Shown: positions 36,572 through 46,169, numbered from the stretch's first letter. The stretch is DNA of 64,000 bases from Saccharibacillus sp. JS10 (GCF_024436065.1 NZ_JANFNS010000005.1:124001-188000); one strand, 5' to 3'. Numbers and translations: made by a program. Notes: generated by a model from the sequence alone, not told the origin.

Positions 36572-37372
36572 GTGGATATTTTGAAACGCAATCATGTGAC
36601 TATACTCGGAGAAGGCCCTCGGACGCTTGTATTCGGACACGGATTCGGTTGCGATCAAGAGATGTGGAGACTGGTCGCCCCTCGTTTTTCTGATCGTTAT
36701 CGGGTTGTTCTTTTCGATTACGTAGGTTCAGGATTGTCGGACATCGATCAGTATGATCCGGCAAAATATGCAAGTTTAAAAGGTTATGCTCGCGACCTGC
36801 TCGATGTAGTGGATGCGCTTGAGCTTAAAAATGTCGTATTTGTTGGTCATTCGGTAAGCAGCATGATTGGCGCTGTAGCTTCGACGATGCAGCCTGAAGC
36901 TTTTAGCCGATTGATTATGGTTGGGCCTTCGCCCCGCTATTTGAACGATCTTCCGAATTATTACGGCGGATTTGACCGGGAAGATATTGATGAATTACTC
37001 GAAATGATGCAGCTGAACTTTAGCGGCTGGGCGAGCTATATGGCACCTGTCGCGATGCAAAATGCAGATCGAAGCAATCTTGCAGATGAGCTAGAACGCC
37101 AATTCGCTTCGCGTGACCCGAGAATCGCTCGACAATTTGCGGAAGTTACTTTTTATTGCGACTGTCGCGATCTGTTGTCCAGCGTTCAGACTCCTACGCT
37201 TATTATGCAATGTTCCGACGATAGTATCGCACCGCCTGAAGTAGGAGAATATCTGCATGAACATCTTCGTCAAAGTACGCTGAACCGTATGTCGGCAAAA
37301 GGGCACTATCCGCAGCTTAGTCAACCGGACGAGACTTATCGCACGATCGATGCTTATTTGGACAGTCTTTAA
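36572..37372 (+). CDS. rsbQ: RsbQ-like alpha/beta hydrolase
   Basis: A 266-residue RsbQ-family protein. Catalytic triad: Ser in FVGHSVSSMIGAV, Asp in CSDDSIAPPEVG and His in SAKGHYPQLSQP. The RNHVTILGEGPRTLVFGHGFGCDQ start and DRYRVVLFDYVGSGLSD are the conserved RsbQ signatures, shared with strigolactone receptors. The start is GTG at 36572, ten bases after AAAAGGAG. In B. subtilis RsbQ is needed by the PAS-containing phosphatase RsbP for energy-stress signalling. Here the next gene, 29 bases downstream, encodes PAS plus GGDEF instead, so the hydrolase probably supplies a small ligand to that PAS domain. Confidence 0.9.
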   Translation: MDILKRNHVTILGEGPRTLVFGHGFGCDQEMWRLVAPRFSDRYRVVLFDYVGSGLSDIDQYDPAKYASLKGYARDLLDVVDALELKNVVFVGHSVSSMIGAVASTMQPEAFSRLIMVGPSPRYLNDLPNYYGGFDREDIDELLEMMQLNFSGWASYMAPVAMQNADRSNLADELERQFASRDPRIARQFAEVTFYCDCRDLLSSVQTPTLIMQCSDDSIAPPEVGEYLHEHLRQSTLNRMSAKGHYPQLSQPDETYRTIDAYLDSL

Positions 37373-37401
37373 ATTTATTGAAAGAAAGGCAGTATAACGT
37401 T

Positions 37402-38388
37402 ATGGATAATCAATTGGACTACGCGCCTGGCGGATATTTCTCGATTTCCGAAGCCGGGTTTGTACAATCCGTGAACCGTACTTTTTTGGATATGCTGAGT
37501 ATTGCTAATGCCGAAGACTTGATTGGTAAACATATCGAGACTGTGATGTCGCCAACGAATAAAATGTTTTTCCATACGTATTTTTATCCGCATATTCAGC
37601 TGTATGAACGTGTCGATGAAATGTACTTTTCTTTTCGATCTACAGACAAGCAGAGCGTTCCGGTACTGATCAACGGTATACGGCAAAAGCGCGGCGGCGA
37701 AATGCTCATCGATTGCGTCGCGCTTCTTATGCGTAAACGACTAGAGTATGAAAAAGATACGCTACGCAGTAAGCAACAACTCGAAGAATTGTATCAAGCG
37801 ACGAGCGCGCTCAATTCGCGTCTTGAATCGTTGCATGAAGAATACGAGCGCAAACAACAAGCATTGCTTGAAATTAACCGGAATTTAGAAACGTTGGCTT
37901 CGACCGATCCATTAACGGGTTTGCATAATCGTCGTTTTTTCCAAGATTGTCTACGCGGCGAATTACTCGCAGCGAAAGATCACAAAGCGCCTTTATCGCT
38001 ACTGATCATCGACATCGATCATTTCAAAAACATCAATGATACTTACGGACATCCGGTAGGTGACTTCGTACTCATCGAGCTTGCTCGGTTGCTGCGCAAA
38101 ACTGCGGGTTCTCGAAGTATTTGTGCTCGCTTTGGCGGCGAAGAATTCGTCGTATTGCTTCCGACTCTTCATTCAGCCGAAGCATTAAAGGTCGCGGAGC
38201 AAATCCGATCTGCGATCGAGCAGACGCCTCTCGGCTTGCATCAAGTGACCGTCAGTATCGGTGCCGAGACGTCTTTATCGGATTCAACAGAAGAAACATT
38301 GATTGAACGTGCCGACCTTGCGCTATATCATGCCAAATCTAGCGGACGTAACCGCGTTGTTCACGCTGAGCAGTTGGCGCACAGCTAA
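37402..38388 (+). CDS. PAS-GGDEF diguanylate cyclase
   Basis: A 328-residue cytosolic signalling protein. Residues about 10-120 form a PAS domain of RsbP type (GYFSISEAGFVQSVNRTFLDML...GKHIETVM). A coiled coil spans about 125-170. The GGDEF domain (about 170-325) has LTGLHNRRFF, DIDHFKNINDTYGH and the active-site RFGGEEF. The inhibitory RxxD site is not present: the expected positions read GSRS. It should therefore make c-di-GMP without product inhibition through that site. It forms an operon with the rsbQ-like gene. AAAGG lies about 12 bases before the ATG, a weak start signal. Confidence 0.9.
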   Translation: MDNQLDYAPGGYFSISEAGFVQSVNRTFLDMLSIANAEDLIGKHIETVMSPTNKMFFHTYFYPHIQLYERVDEMYFSFRSTDKQSVPVLINGIRQKRGGEMLIDCVALLMRKRLEYEKDTLRSKQQLEELYQATSALNSRLESLHEEYERKQQALLEINRNLETLASTDPLTGLHNRRFFQDCLRGELLAAKDHKAPLSLLIIDIDHFKNINDTYGHPVGDFVLIELARLLRKTAGSRSICARFGGEEFVVLLPTLHSAEALKVAEQIRSAIEQTPLGLHQVTVSIGAETSLSDSTEETLIERADLALYHAKSSGRNRVVHAEQLAHS

Positions 38389-38423
38389 TCATATATTTTT
38401 TGTTCGCATTTTCCCTTTCCCAT

Positions 38424-38459
38424 ACCGTCTTCCTGTCTTTATGCAGGAGACGGTTTTTT
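38424..38459 (+). terminator. Rho-independent terminator after the GGDEF gene
   Basis: ACCGTCTTCCTG pairs with CAGGAGACGGT (38444-38454), followed by six T residues. The 250 bases from here to the glucanase gene hold no gene; GTTCTACAGAAC near 38550-38561 is a short inverted repeat of unknown role. Confidence 0.8.
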
Positions 38460-38710
38460 CGTATTTTATGAAGGTTCGTTTGTTTCAAACGTTTTTGTAT
38501 ACCGATCGTCTTTTCTATATGAACATTCTGATTTTGCTTGTTCGCTTAGTTCTACAGAACCGCTACCTTAAGACTATTTTTACGTTTTCAGTAGGTTTCT
38601 CACATTTTTTTGAAAAAAACTAGAGGAAATCGTCAAACATGTCCGAATATAAGGGTGTGCGATTGCAGTCGATCTGTAGTCGAATCACGAATATAGGGGG
38701 AGTTGGACAG

Positions 38711-41700
38711 GTGGAGAACAACAAAAAAGGAAAGGTTCGTGCTTTGCAGCCAAGCGGCAAAAAAACACGTTGGATCAACGTGGCGCTCGCTTTTACGCTG
38801 TTGACTGGAGGGGTCGGCAGCGTGTGGCAAGCAGCACCTACAATCAGTTACGCGGCTGAAACGAATAATGGCATCTCGCTATTATCTGCAAATCGCCCGG
38901 TCTATGCTTCGTCGTCGCTTGGAGGAAGCACGCCGAATCTAGTCACTGATGGTCAATCCAGCACGCGTTGGGAAAGTGTCTGGAAAAAAGATCCGCAGTG
39001 GATTTATTTGGACTTAGGCAAAACAGCCGAGATTTCTGATGTGGAGATCGATTGGGAAGGCGCGTATTCCACGGCTTACAAACTTCAAGTGTCGAATGAT
39101 GAGCTGAATTGGCGCGATATTCACACCGTAACGAACGGACGCGGTGGTCAAGAAAAGATCAAGCTTGCCACGCCGGAACAAGGTCGCTATATTCGGCTGT
39201 TTAGTACAGCTCGTTCACAATCCGCTTACGGGATCTCAATCTGGGAATTCCGTGTATACGGAACGGGCGGCGTAGTTAGCGATACTCGCCCTGCTCCGAT
39301 CAATCTGGCATTGAATAAGCCAGTCACGGCATCGTCGCTTGAAATCGATGAACACCTGAACCGACCGGAAAACGAACGACCGACGCCGAACAATTATTTG
39401 GCTGAAAATGCGACTGACGGTAAACCGAATACACGCTGGGCTTCGAAATATTTGCCGGACGGTTGGATTTATGTCGATCTTGGCAAAGTGGAGACCATCG
39501 GCGGAGTGCGTTTCGATTGGGAAAATTCGTACGCCCGTGCTTATGACATTCAAGTCTCCGACGATGCGAAAAATTGGAAAACGATTTATCGACAATTAGA
39601 TGGCTCCGGTAAAAAAGAGCAAATCGATCTGTATACCGAAGCTCGCTACGTCAAAATGCAGGGTCTAGCCCGTGGCAACGACTTCGGTTATTCATTATTT
39701 GAATTCGAAGTATTGGAATACCGTGAAGGCGACGACAAGCCAGTTTATGATATTCCAGACATGCCGCAAATCGAAAAAGTTCAAGTCGGCGCAGGCAGCT
39801 ACGAGATTGGCGACCTGTCGCAGCTGGAACCGCGCAGCCCTAAGTTCGTCTCCGAAGAACTGAAAGCTCCGTTTCCTTCTAACGACTGGTGGCAATCGCT
39901 ATTGATCTTCAACCTAGGCGAAAGCAACGGCGTGATCACTCTTCCTTTTAAAAATAAATATACGCCTATGGGTCTTGCTGTTCTGACACCGGGCGCGGGA
40001 TACGCTTCTTCCGATGGCGGTTCGGTCAACGCCGACGGTGAACCGGATCTGTACATTAACGAAACGTCGATCGATCCGTCTAAAGTCAAAACGACGGTAA
40101 CAGGATATGGTGATTATTCGGTCGATGTCATGATGAGTGACGACAAGACGCCGAAAATGAAAACCACGTTTGTCAAAGGTTCGCCTTATCTGTACAACAC
40201 GTTCGAAACATCGGATTCGGTCGTGCTTCGTACAGCTAATCTGACGCGTCTCTACGATGAGTCTGGAAGTACGATTGAACTACAAGATGGTGAAGCGATT
40301 ACCGCAGACCATCTCGGTCTGACCATTACGAATACCGACCGTGCGCCGCAGCAGCAGACGTTTGAACGCAACTACGGCGTGTTCGTGCCTCCCGGCACAA
40401 CGATGATGAAGCTTGGGGATACGATCAAAATTAAATTCCCGGAAGAAGCTTATCTCTCGCTTGCCGCGCTGCCTTCGGCAGATGATCTCGCGTTATATCG
40501 CTCGCACGGCTATGCGTTCGTGACCGATACTCGCGTGGATTACGATTATGATGCCAAGTCTGCTGGAGTGACGACGCAATTTACAGCGACAACGGAAAGC
40601 AAACGCTCGGATATGCCCAACGAAACGTTAGCGACATTGCTTCCGCACCAATGGAAGATTACAACATCGCCTTTGACCGATTTATCGTATCCGTCTGTGC
40701 GCGGCACGCTAAAAGTTCATGAAGGCAATACGTTCACGACGCAAGACCAGTTTACGGGATTATTGCCACAGTTCGCAGAACCAAACGGTTCCAGCGGTTA
40801 TTCCCGCGTAGAGCTTAGCGCGTATCTGGATATGTTGGATGCGGATATTGCGGGCGGGCTGATGAGCCGCGATCCGTATTGGCAAGGCAAAAAGCTGCAT
40901 CCGTTAGCGATGGGCGTACTCGTCAGCGATCAGATCGGAGATCTTGATCGCCGAGATATGTATCTCAAAACGCTTCGTAACATTCTAAGCGATTGGTATA
41001 CGTATTCCGAAGACGAACCGCAACATTCGCATTACTTCCATTACTCACCGGCTTGGGGATCGATCTTCCCGTATGCCAGCGGATTTGGACTGAATACGGG
41101 CTTAACCGATCACCACTTCACGTATGGCTATTACGCGTTCGCTTCGGCGGTACTCGGTCAGTACGACGAAAGTTTTGTGCGCGATTACGGCGAAATGGTC
41201 GAGCATTTGATTCGCGACTATGCGAATCCTTCTCGTACTGATTCCATGTATCCGTGGATGCGTAACTTCGATCCGTACGAAGGTCACTCGTGGGCAGGCG
41301 GCTTTGCCGATAATGCCAGCGGCAACAACCAAGAAGCGGCAGGCGAAGCGCTGTTCGGTTGGGTCGGACAATTTATGTGGGGCGAAATGACAGGCAACGA
41401 TTCGTATCGCGACGCCGCGATCTGGGGCTTCACGACCGAACTGAAAGCTGCCGAGCAGTATTGGTTCGATTACGACGGCGATAACTTCTTGCCCGGATAT
41501 ACGCACGAAACTGCCGGTCACGTCTATGGCAGCGCCTACGCGTATACAACGTTCTTCTCCGGCGACGCCGAGCATATTTACGGAATTCATTGGTTGCCAC
41601 TTGGCGAATGGATGTCCGCTTACGGACGCGATCCGCAAAAAGCGGCAACATTGTATGACGGTCTGCTGAAAGATATTCGCAAGCAAAGCGGCAATGATGA

Positions 41701-43774
41701 AAGCAACGAACGCAGTTGGCAACATATCATCTGGCCGTTCCAAGCGTTGAGCGATCCACAGGCGGTTATCGACAAATGGGACCCAAGCGTGATGCAGCAA
41801 AATGAAATTTTCAACGCGTATTGGTTTACGCATTCGATGAAAGCTTTGGGTAGCCGTACTGCGGAGATCTGGAGTGACGATCCAGCCGTATCGGTATACA
41901 AAAATGCGGACGGCAAATACGCGGCTCAAATCTGGAATCCTTCTGCGACGTCCAAAACAGTCGGCTTCTATAACGCAAGCGGTAAAGTCGGCTCGGCAGT
42001 CGTCTATCCAAAAGGATTGGTTCAAGTCGATCCAACCCAAGATTCGATCACAGAGCCAAAAGAAAACGCAGGGATCCGTTATTTGGATCGTAGCGATTGG
42101 ACATTAACGGCTTCGGCAGATCTCGGCAGCGATCCAGTCACCAATATGATCGACGGTAGTTTGAGCACGCGCTGGACATCAGGCGCCGCTCAAAATCCTT
42201 CGCAATGGATCGAACTGGATCTGGGTTCGAAACAAACGTTCGATACGTTGTTTATGAACTCGGGGACGAGCGGCGGCGACTACGCGCGCGGTTATCAAGT
42301 CTTCGTCTCGGACAATGGCGAAGATTGGTCGGAACCCGTTGCTTCGGGTGACGGAAAATCCGCAGGCGTAGCTGTAGAGCTCGGTCAACAGCAAGCTCGG
42401 TATATCCGTATCGAATCGACGAAAAGCGCGGATAGCTGGTGGTCGATTGCCGAACTTCGCGTAGCTTTATTCAACGGCGAAGCAGACAACGAAGAACCCG
42501 AAGAACCTACAACGCCGCTTCCGGGCAATGGCCCGGGTAGCCGTGAAGAGTGGCAAATTACGACCTTTGCCAATAACAGCGAAGAACCAGGAAGCTTAAT
42601 GTTAGACGGCAATGCTTCGACCCGTTGGTCGTCGGGACGTCCGCAAACGAATGGACAATGGATTACCGTCGATCTGGGCAGCGTAGCCGCGGTTGATACC
42701 GTCGTCTTGAATGCAGGCGGATCCATTGCCGACAGCGCAGAAAGCTTCCGAGTGTTGCTATCTACAGATGGTTCCTCGTGGAGTGCGCCTGTCGCGATCG
42801 GCAAACGTGATGCCAAAGCGATCAATCGTGTCACGTTCCCTGAGCAAGCGGCACGTTATATCAAAATCGTTCAAACCGGAGAAGCGTCCAATTGGTGGTC
42901 GATTGCCGAATTGGATGTGCAATATAACGGTACAGGTAAATTAAAAGCTTTAACGCCTGCCAACTGGACGCTGACCGCTTCTTCTTCGGTTGCCGGGCAA
43001 GAACCGGCTGCTTTGCTTGACGGAGATCACGCGACGCGTTGGTCAACAGGTACCGAGCAACGTGAAGGTCAATGGCTGACCCTTGATCTGGGACAAGAAA
43101 CGACATTTAGCCAAATGCTGATGGATAGCAGCGGCAGCCCGGATGATTTCGCCCGCGGCTATAATGTCTATGTTTCGAATGACGGCGAAGATTGGGGTCA
43201 AGCGATTACGAAGCGTCAAGGATTTACAGACGACCTTGTGGCATCTTTCGCTCCGCAATCGGCGCGATATATCAAAATCGAATTGAACGAAAGTCATTCC
43301 CGTTGGTGGTCGATGTCGGAATTGATCCTTTTTGCTCCCGATTCCGAGAACACGCCAATCGACGATGGAATACCGACGCTACTGGATCGCAGCAACTGGG
43401 CAGTCACGACTTCGATGCCCGAGCAAGCCGGATATCCGATTGCAGCGATGCTTGACGGCGATTCGGCAAGCCGCTGGTCTTCTGGCGAAGTGCAATCGCC
43501 GGGACAATGGATTACCGTTGATCTGGGCACAGATACAGATTTCTCTCGTGTTCAATTAACCTCACAATCTGCACCTGATGATTATGCACGTAACTATACC
43601 ATCGAGATTTCTGCTGACGGTGTAGAATGGTCGCAAGTAACGTCAGGCGAAGGTAACCCGCAAGGGATCGACGCTACGCTTAGCGATTCCCAAACCGCGC
43701 GTTATGTACGAATCACGCAGACCGGTTCGTCCGATTATTGGTGGTCGGTTAGCGAATTGAATCTGTATCGTTAA
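38711..43774 (+). CDS. Secreted GH81 endo-beta-1,3-glucanase with six discoidin domains
   Basis: A 1687-residue exported enzyme. After a signal peptide (about 1-48) come two F5/8-type C (discoidin/CBM32-like) domains (about 50-185 and 195-335), a GH81 catalytic module (about 345-1095), and four more discoidin domains (about 1110-1255, 1280-1405, 1410-1535 and 1550-1687). GH81 signatures are clear: PFPSNDWWQSLL, the catalytic region DHHFTYGYYAFASAV (D800), RNFDPYEGHSW, and NNQEAAGEAL with E875 and E879. Each discoidin unit has the pattern DGDxxTRWSSG...QWITVDLG...WWSIAEL. The start is GTG (38711) behind AGGGGGAG. It would degrade laminarin, callose or fungal wall glucan. It is monocistronic. 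Confidence 0.92.
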   Translation: MENNKKGKVRALQPSGKKTRWINVALAFTLLTGGVGSVWQAAPTISYAAETNNGISLLSANRPVYASSSLGGSTPNLVTDGQSSTRWESVWKKDPQWIYLDLGKTAEISDVEIDWEGAYSTAYKLQVSNDELNWRDIHTVTNGRGGQEKIKLATPEQGRYIRLFSTARSQSAYGISIWEFRVYGTGGVVSDTRPAPINLALNKPVTASSLEIDEHLNRPENERPTPNNYLAENATDGKPNTRWASKYLPDGWIYVDLGKVETIGGVRFDWENSYARAYDIQVSDDAKNWKTIYRQLDGSGKKEQIDLYTEARYVKMQGLARGNDFGYSLFEFEVLEYREGDDKPVYDIPDMPQIEKVQVGAGSYEIGDLSQLEPRSPKFVSEELKAPFPSNDWWQSLLIFNLGESNGVITLPFKNKYTPMGLAVLTPGAGYASSDGGSVNADGEPDLYINETSIDPSKVKTTVTGYGDYSVDVMMSDDKTPKMKTTFVKGSPYLYNTFETSDSVVLRTANLTRLYDESGSTIELQDGEAITADHLGLTITNTDRAPQQQTFERNYGVFVPPGTTMMKLGDTIKIKFPEEAYLSLAALPSADDLALYRSHGYAFVTDTRVDYDYDAKSAGVTTQFTATTESKRSDMPNETLATLLPHQWKITTSPLTDLSYPSVRGTLKVHEGNTFTTQDQFTGLLPQFAEPNGSSGYSRVELSAYLDMLDADIAGGLMSRDPYWQGKKLHPLAMGVLVSDQIGDLDRRDMYLKTLRNILSDWYTYSEDEPQHSHYFHYSPAWGSIFPYASGFGLNTGLTDHHFTYGYYAFASAVLGQYDESFVRDYGEMVEHLIRDYANPSRTDSMYPWMRNFDPYEGHSWAGGFADNASGNNQEAAGEALFGWVGQFMWGEMTGNDSYRDAAIWGFTTELKAAEQYWFDYDGDNFLPGYTHETAGHVYGSAYAYTTFFSGDAEHIYGIHWLPLGEWMSAYGRDPQKAATLYDGLLKDIRKQSGNDESNERSWQHIIWPFQALSDPQAVIDKWDPSVMQQNEIFNAYWFTHSMKALGSRTAEIWSDDPAVSVYKNADGKYAAQIWNPSATSKTVGFYNASGKVGSAVVYPKGLVQVDPTQDSITEPKENAGIRYLDRSDWTLTASADLGSDPVTNMIDGSLSTRWTSGAAQNPSQWIELDLGSKQTFDTLFMNSGTSGGDYARGYQVFVSDNGEDWSEPVASGDGKSAGVAVELGQQQARYIRIESTKSADSWWSIAELRVALFNGEADNEEPEEPTTPLPGNGPGSREEWQITTFANNSEEPGSLMLDGNASTRWSSGRPQTNGQWITVDLGSVAAVDTVVLNAGGSIADSAESFRVLLSTDGSSWSAPVAIGKRDAKAINRVTFPEQAARYIKIVQTGEASNWWSIAELDVQYNGTGKLKALTPANWTLTASSSVAGQEPAALLDGDHATRWSTGTEQREGQWLTLDLGQETTFSQMLMDSSGSPDDFARGYNVYVSNDGEDWGQAITKRQGFTDDLVASFAPQSARYIKIELNESHSRWWSMSELILFAPDSENTPIDDGIPTLLDRSNWAVTTSMPEQAGYPIAAMLDGDSASRWSSGEVQSPGQWITVDLGTDTDFSRVQLTSQSAPDDYARNYTIEISADGVEWSQVTSGEGNPQGIDATLSDSQTARYVRITQTGSSDYWWSVSELNLYR

Positions 43775-43798
43775 GTTACACTCGAATTAACCGAAATA

Positions 43799-43852
43799 AA
43801 AAAAGCCCGTTCCGGTCTGCCGAATCATTCGGCAAACTGGGACGGCTTTTTT
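43799..43852. terminator. Rho-independent terminator between convergent genes
   Basis: AAAAAGCCCGT-CC...GCCGAAT pairs with ATTCGGC...GG-ACGGCTTTTTT to form a long interrupted stem; T and A runs lie on both sides, serving the glucanase and the convergent hydrolase gene. Confidence 0.8.
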
Positions 43853-43853
43853 G

Positions 43854-44681
43854 TTACATTTGCAAAAATTCATCTAAATAAGTATAAAAAAGTTCAGGAT
43901 GACTTAAATGTACGTTATGATCGGTACCCGGCATTTCGCGTGCGATCCCATTGGGCAGCAGACTTTTCGCCTTTTCCCATACGTCATCCGGCATATTATC
44001 GCCGTCCTTCGCTCGAATTAACAATGCAGGGCAATAGATTTCAGTTAAACGATCATACCAATCGATATTGTATGCGATATTTGCCGCCATTGCTTGCGGG
44101 CTGAACATCATCGTATAACCTTCTTCGGTTTCGGTCAGACTATTCATAAAATAATCAACGGCAAGCTGACTATCCAGTTCTTGACTCATCAACTTGGAAG
44201 CTTGAGCACGATCTGAAAAAGGTAACTGCCAATCGGCAGTTAGCGGGTCAATCGCCGTTATTTCTTCAGGCGGAGTCTGTAATCGAACTTTAGGTCCTTC
44301 CGGCGTCTTATCCAAAATCGCGACTTTCGAGACATAAGACGGATACATCGCCGCAACATGCGCCGCATTTTGCCCACCCATCGAATGACCGATCAAGATG
44401 CACGAAGATAGACCAAGCGTATCCAACAATTTAATGACGTCTTCTGCCATTTCTTCGGCGGTATAGCGAGAAATCGGTTTGCTGCTCAGTCCGTGTCCGC
44501 GTTGGTCGGGAGCAATCACGCGATAACGATCTCCGTACCGGCGCATCAGATCTGCCCACGTTTCTCCTCGTCCCCAACGCCCATGCAGACATACGATTAC
44601 TGGACCTTCGGTTTGAGTATCCAGTATAAACAATTCGATATGTTTCAACTTTAATTTTTTACGATATAGATGAACGTCCAT
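43854..44681 (-). CDS. Alpha/beta-hydrolase
   Basis: A 275-residue hydrolase of the Abhydrolase_1 group. Oxyanion region VIVCLHGRWGRGETW, strand-turn APDQRGHGLSSKP, nucleophile Ser in LIGHSMGGQNAAH, acid near IRAKDGDNMPDD, and base His in GTDHNVHLSHPE. The cap region lies at about 135-200. No neighbour suggests a substrate. The ATG lies behind AGGGAGG. It is single and convergent with the glucanase gene. Confidence 0.85.
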   Translation of the reverse strand: MDVHLYRKKLKLKHIELFILDTQTEGPVIVCLHGRWGRGETWADLMRRYGDRYRVIAPDQRGHGLSSKPISRYTAEEMAEDVIKLLDTLGLSSCILIGHSMGGQNAAHVAAMYPSYVSKVAILDKTPEGPKVRLQTPPEEITAIDPLTADWQLPFSDRAQASKLMSQELDSQLAVDYFMNSLTETEEGYTMMFSPQAMAANIAYNIDWYDRLTEIYCPALLIRAKDGDNMPDDVWEKAKSLLPNGIAREMPGTDHNVHLSHPELFYTYLDEFLQM

Positions 44682-44867
44682 AACTACCTCCCTAACTTAT
44701 TCCTATTTATTTTAACAGGTTAGAACCTCTTGTTTACACAAATAGTTTTGAGACAGTAAATTGCTCATACATAGATAACGCTTTATTGCGTCGTCTCGTT
44801 GAATCCTGAGAGTAAGCTAGATACAATGGATAACAGATCATGAATTGAGCGAAAAAGGAGAGTTTGG

Positions 44868-45827
44868 ATGATGCAGCCGTGGGATCGTAGTACGTGGGAG
44901 ACTTTAATTTCGTCGGAGAAAAAAGAACGTCTGACTGAGCTGTTACCGCTTTTGCCGGTTCCTTTTGAAAACTTACATATGCAGATTTTCGAACAATTTG
45001 GACGCCGTTTAGAAACAGGTGTGGTGAGCTATGAAGGCCGCGAGTTTGTATTCGTTCCGGGAGAGAGTGTCGAAGTTGGCTGGGAATATCCAAAAGAAAA
45101 GAACTCGGATAAGACGGATATCCTTTCGCGCTTGGAGAAAAGTCTACAGGAAGATCTTCTATTTTCGCCTCAAGAAGCAAAGATTGAGTTACAGCAACAC
45201 ATGTCTCCGGTTCGCCAAATCCAACGTCTGCCTATGTTCATAGAGCGTGAACCTTTTTCGGTAGGTTGGATTCCTTATGAGATCGAGGATCTGCATCCCG
45301 AAGATGATAAAGACCTGATTGACGAGATCGAAAAATTCAGTCAATCGACCGATCAAAGTCTGGAAGTCGATCAATCGTTTAAATTAGAACGTAACGACGA
45401 TGGGATCCGACTATTTATTTTTGACGATAGCGAGACGTTCGAAGAATGGCAATCGATTCATATGGAAGAAGGCTTTTCGTTGTTAAACGAAGAAGAATGG
45501 GAAAGCGTGTATAGCGCAGGCGCAGATGCCCTTTTTCCGTGGGGAAATGACATCGAACACTTTTTACCGCAACGTCCGCCTATCATTCAAAATGGCTTAG
45601 GGCTTATCTTTTCCGTCGATCCGTATCTTAAAGAACTGACTTCCACAGCGGAAGAATTTACGGGAAAAGGCGGAGACGGCGGAGCTTATCTGCATGGAGG
45701 ATTTGCGAAAGAACTGGCTTACCTGTCTACGGCTACGGCGTTTCGAGACCGGGAGGAACACGAACTCGATTGGTGCGAATGGATCGGCGCGTTCCTATAT
45801 CGGCGAGTGGTCAGAATTCCGGTATAG
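44868..45827 (+). CDS. Divergent FGE-sulfatase-like (SUMF1-fold) protein
   Basis: A 319-residue cytosolic protein. Most of it is not recognisable, but REFVFVPGESVEVGWEY resembles the N-terminal strand of formylglycine-generating enzyme family proteins and GFSLLNEEEWESVYSAGADALFPWGN closely follows their RLPTEAEWE...PWGN signature. The active-site Cys pair of true FGE enzymes is absent, so a non-catalytic or altered relative is likely. AAAGGAG lies seven bases before the ATG at 44868. Monocistronic with a strong terminator. Acidic overall (many Glu and Asp). Confidence 0.6.
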   Translation: MMQPWDRSTWETLISSEKKERLTELLPLLPVPFENLHMQIFEQFGRRLETGVVSYEGREFVFVPGESVEVGWEYPKEKNSDKTDILSRLEKSLQEDLLFSPQEAKIELQQHMSPVRQIQRLPMFIEREPFSVGWIPYEIEDLHPEDDKDLIDEIEKFSQSTDQSLEVDQSFKLERNDDGIRLFIFDDSETFEEWQSIHMEEGFSLLNEEEWESVYSAGADALFPWGNDIEHFLPQRPPIIQNGLGLIFSVDPYLKELTSTAEEFTGKGGDGGAYLHGGFAKELAYLSTATAFRDREEHELDWCEWIGAFLYRRVVRIPV

Positions 45828-45843
45828 TCCAAACAAACATCAA

Positions 45844-45887
45844 AAACCGTCCGACTTCGCTAGATGCGAAACTCGGACGGTTTATTT
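45844..45887. terminator. Rho-independent terminator
   Basis: AAACCGTCCGA pairs with TCGGACGGTTT (45873-45883), with an inner TTCG/CGAA pairing and T residues after it. It lies between the FGE-like gene and a convergent small gene. Confidence 0.85.
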
Positions 45888-45911
45888 GTCGTTGCTCGAG
45901 TTAACGTTAGT

Positions 45912-46169
45912 TTAACGTCCTGCACCTAAGGCAGTCCGTTCTTGTCTAACCGATGTTTGATCTTCTGTCGTCGATTCTGATTCTTTAGCTACTTCTTCAC
46001 CGCGTACCGTATTTAACTCTTGTTCGTTCTGATGAAGCTCTTTGAGCATATTGCGGTAAATATGTGCTTCTTGACGGTTCAGTCCATCGCGGTTCTCTTT
46101 CAAAATCCAATTCTCCATCGTCTTTTTCAGAATTTCGCTTTTCCGTTGCAGCACATCCGTATTACCCAA
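45912..46169 (-). CDS. Small hydrophilic protein, unknown function
   Basis: An 85-residue protein with no signal peptide. The first 55 residues look helical and coiled-coil-like (KSEILKKTMENWILKENRDG...EAHIYRNMLKELHQNEQEL); the tail is acidic and low in complexity. The start is TTG (46167-46169), seven bases after AAAGGATG. I do not recognise a family. Confidence 0.55.
   Translation of the reverse strand: MGNTDVLQRKSEILKKTMENWILKENRDGLNRQEAHIYRNMLKELHQNEQELNTVRGEEVAKESESTTEDQTSVRQERTALGAGR

Noticed and set aside
36320-36658. Open frame of 112 codons on the minus strand in the region between the lipoprotein and rsbQ-like genes.
   Set aside because: It overlaps the start of the rsbQ-like gene, lacks a ribosome site and shows no family features.
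41102-42040. 312-codon frame antisense to the GH81 glucanase gene.
   Set aside because: Shadow of the strongly supported glucanase; the amino-acid composition is atypical and there is no start signal.
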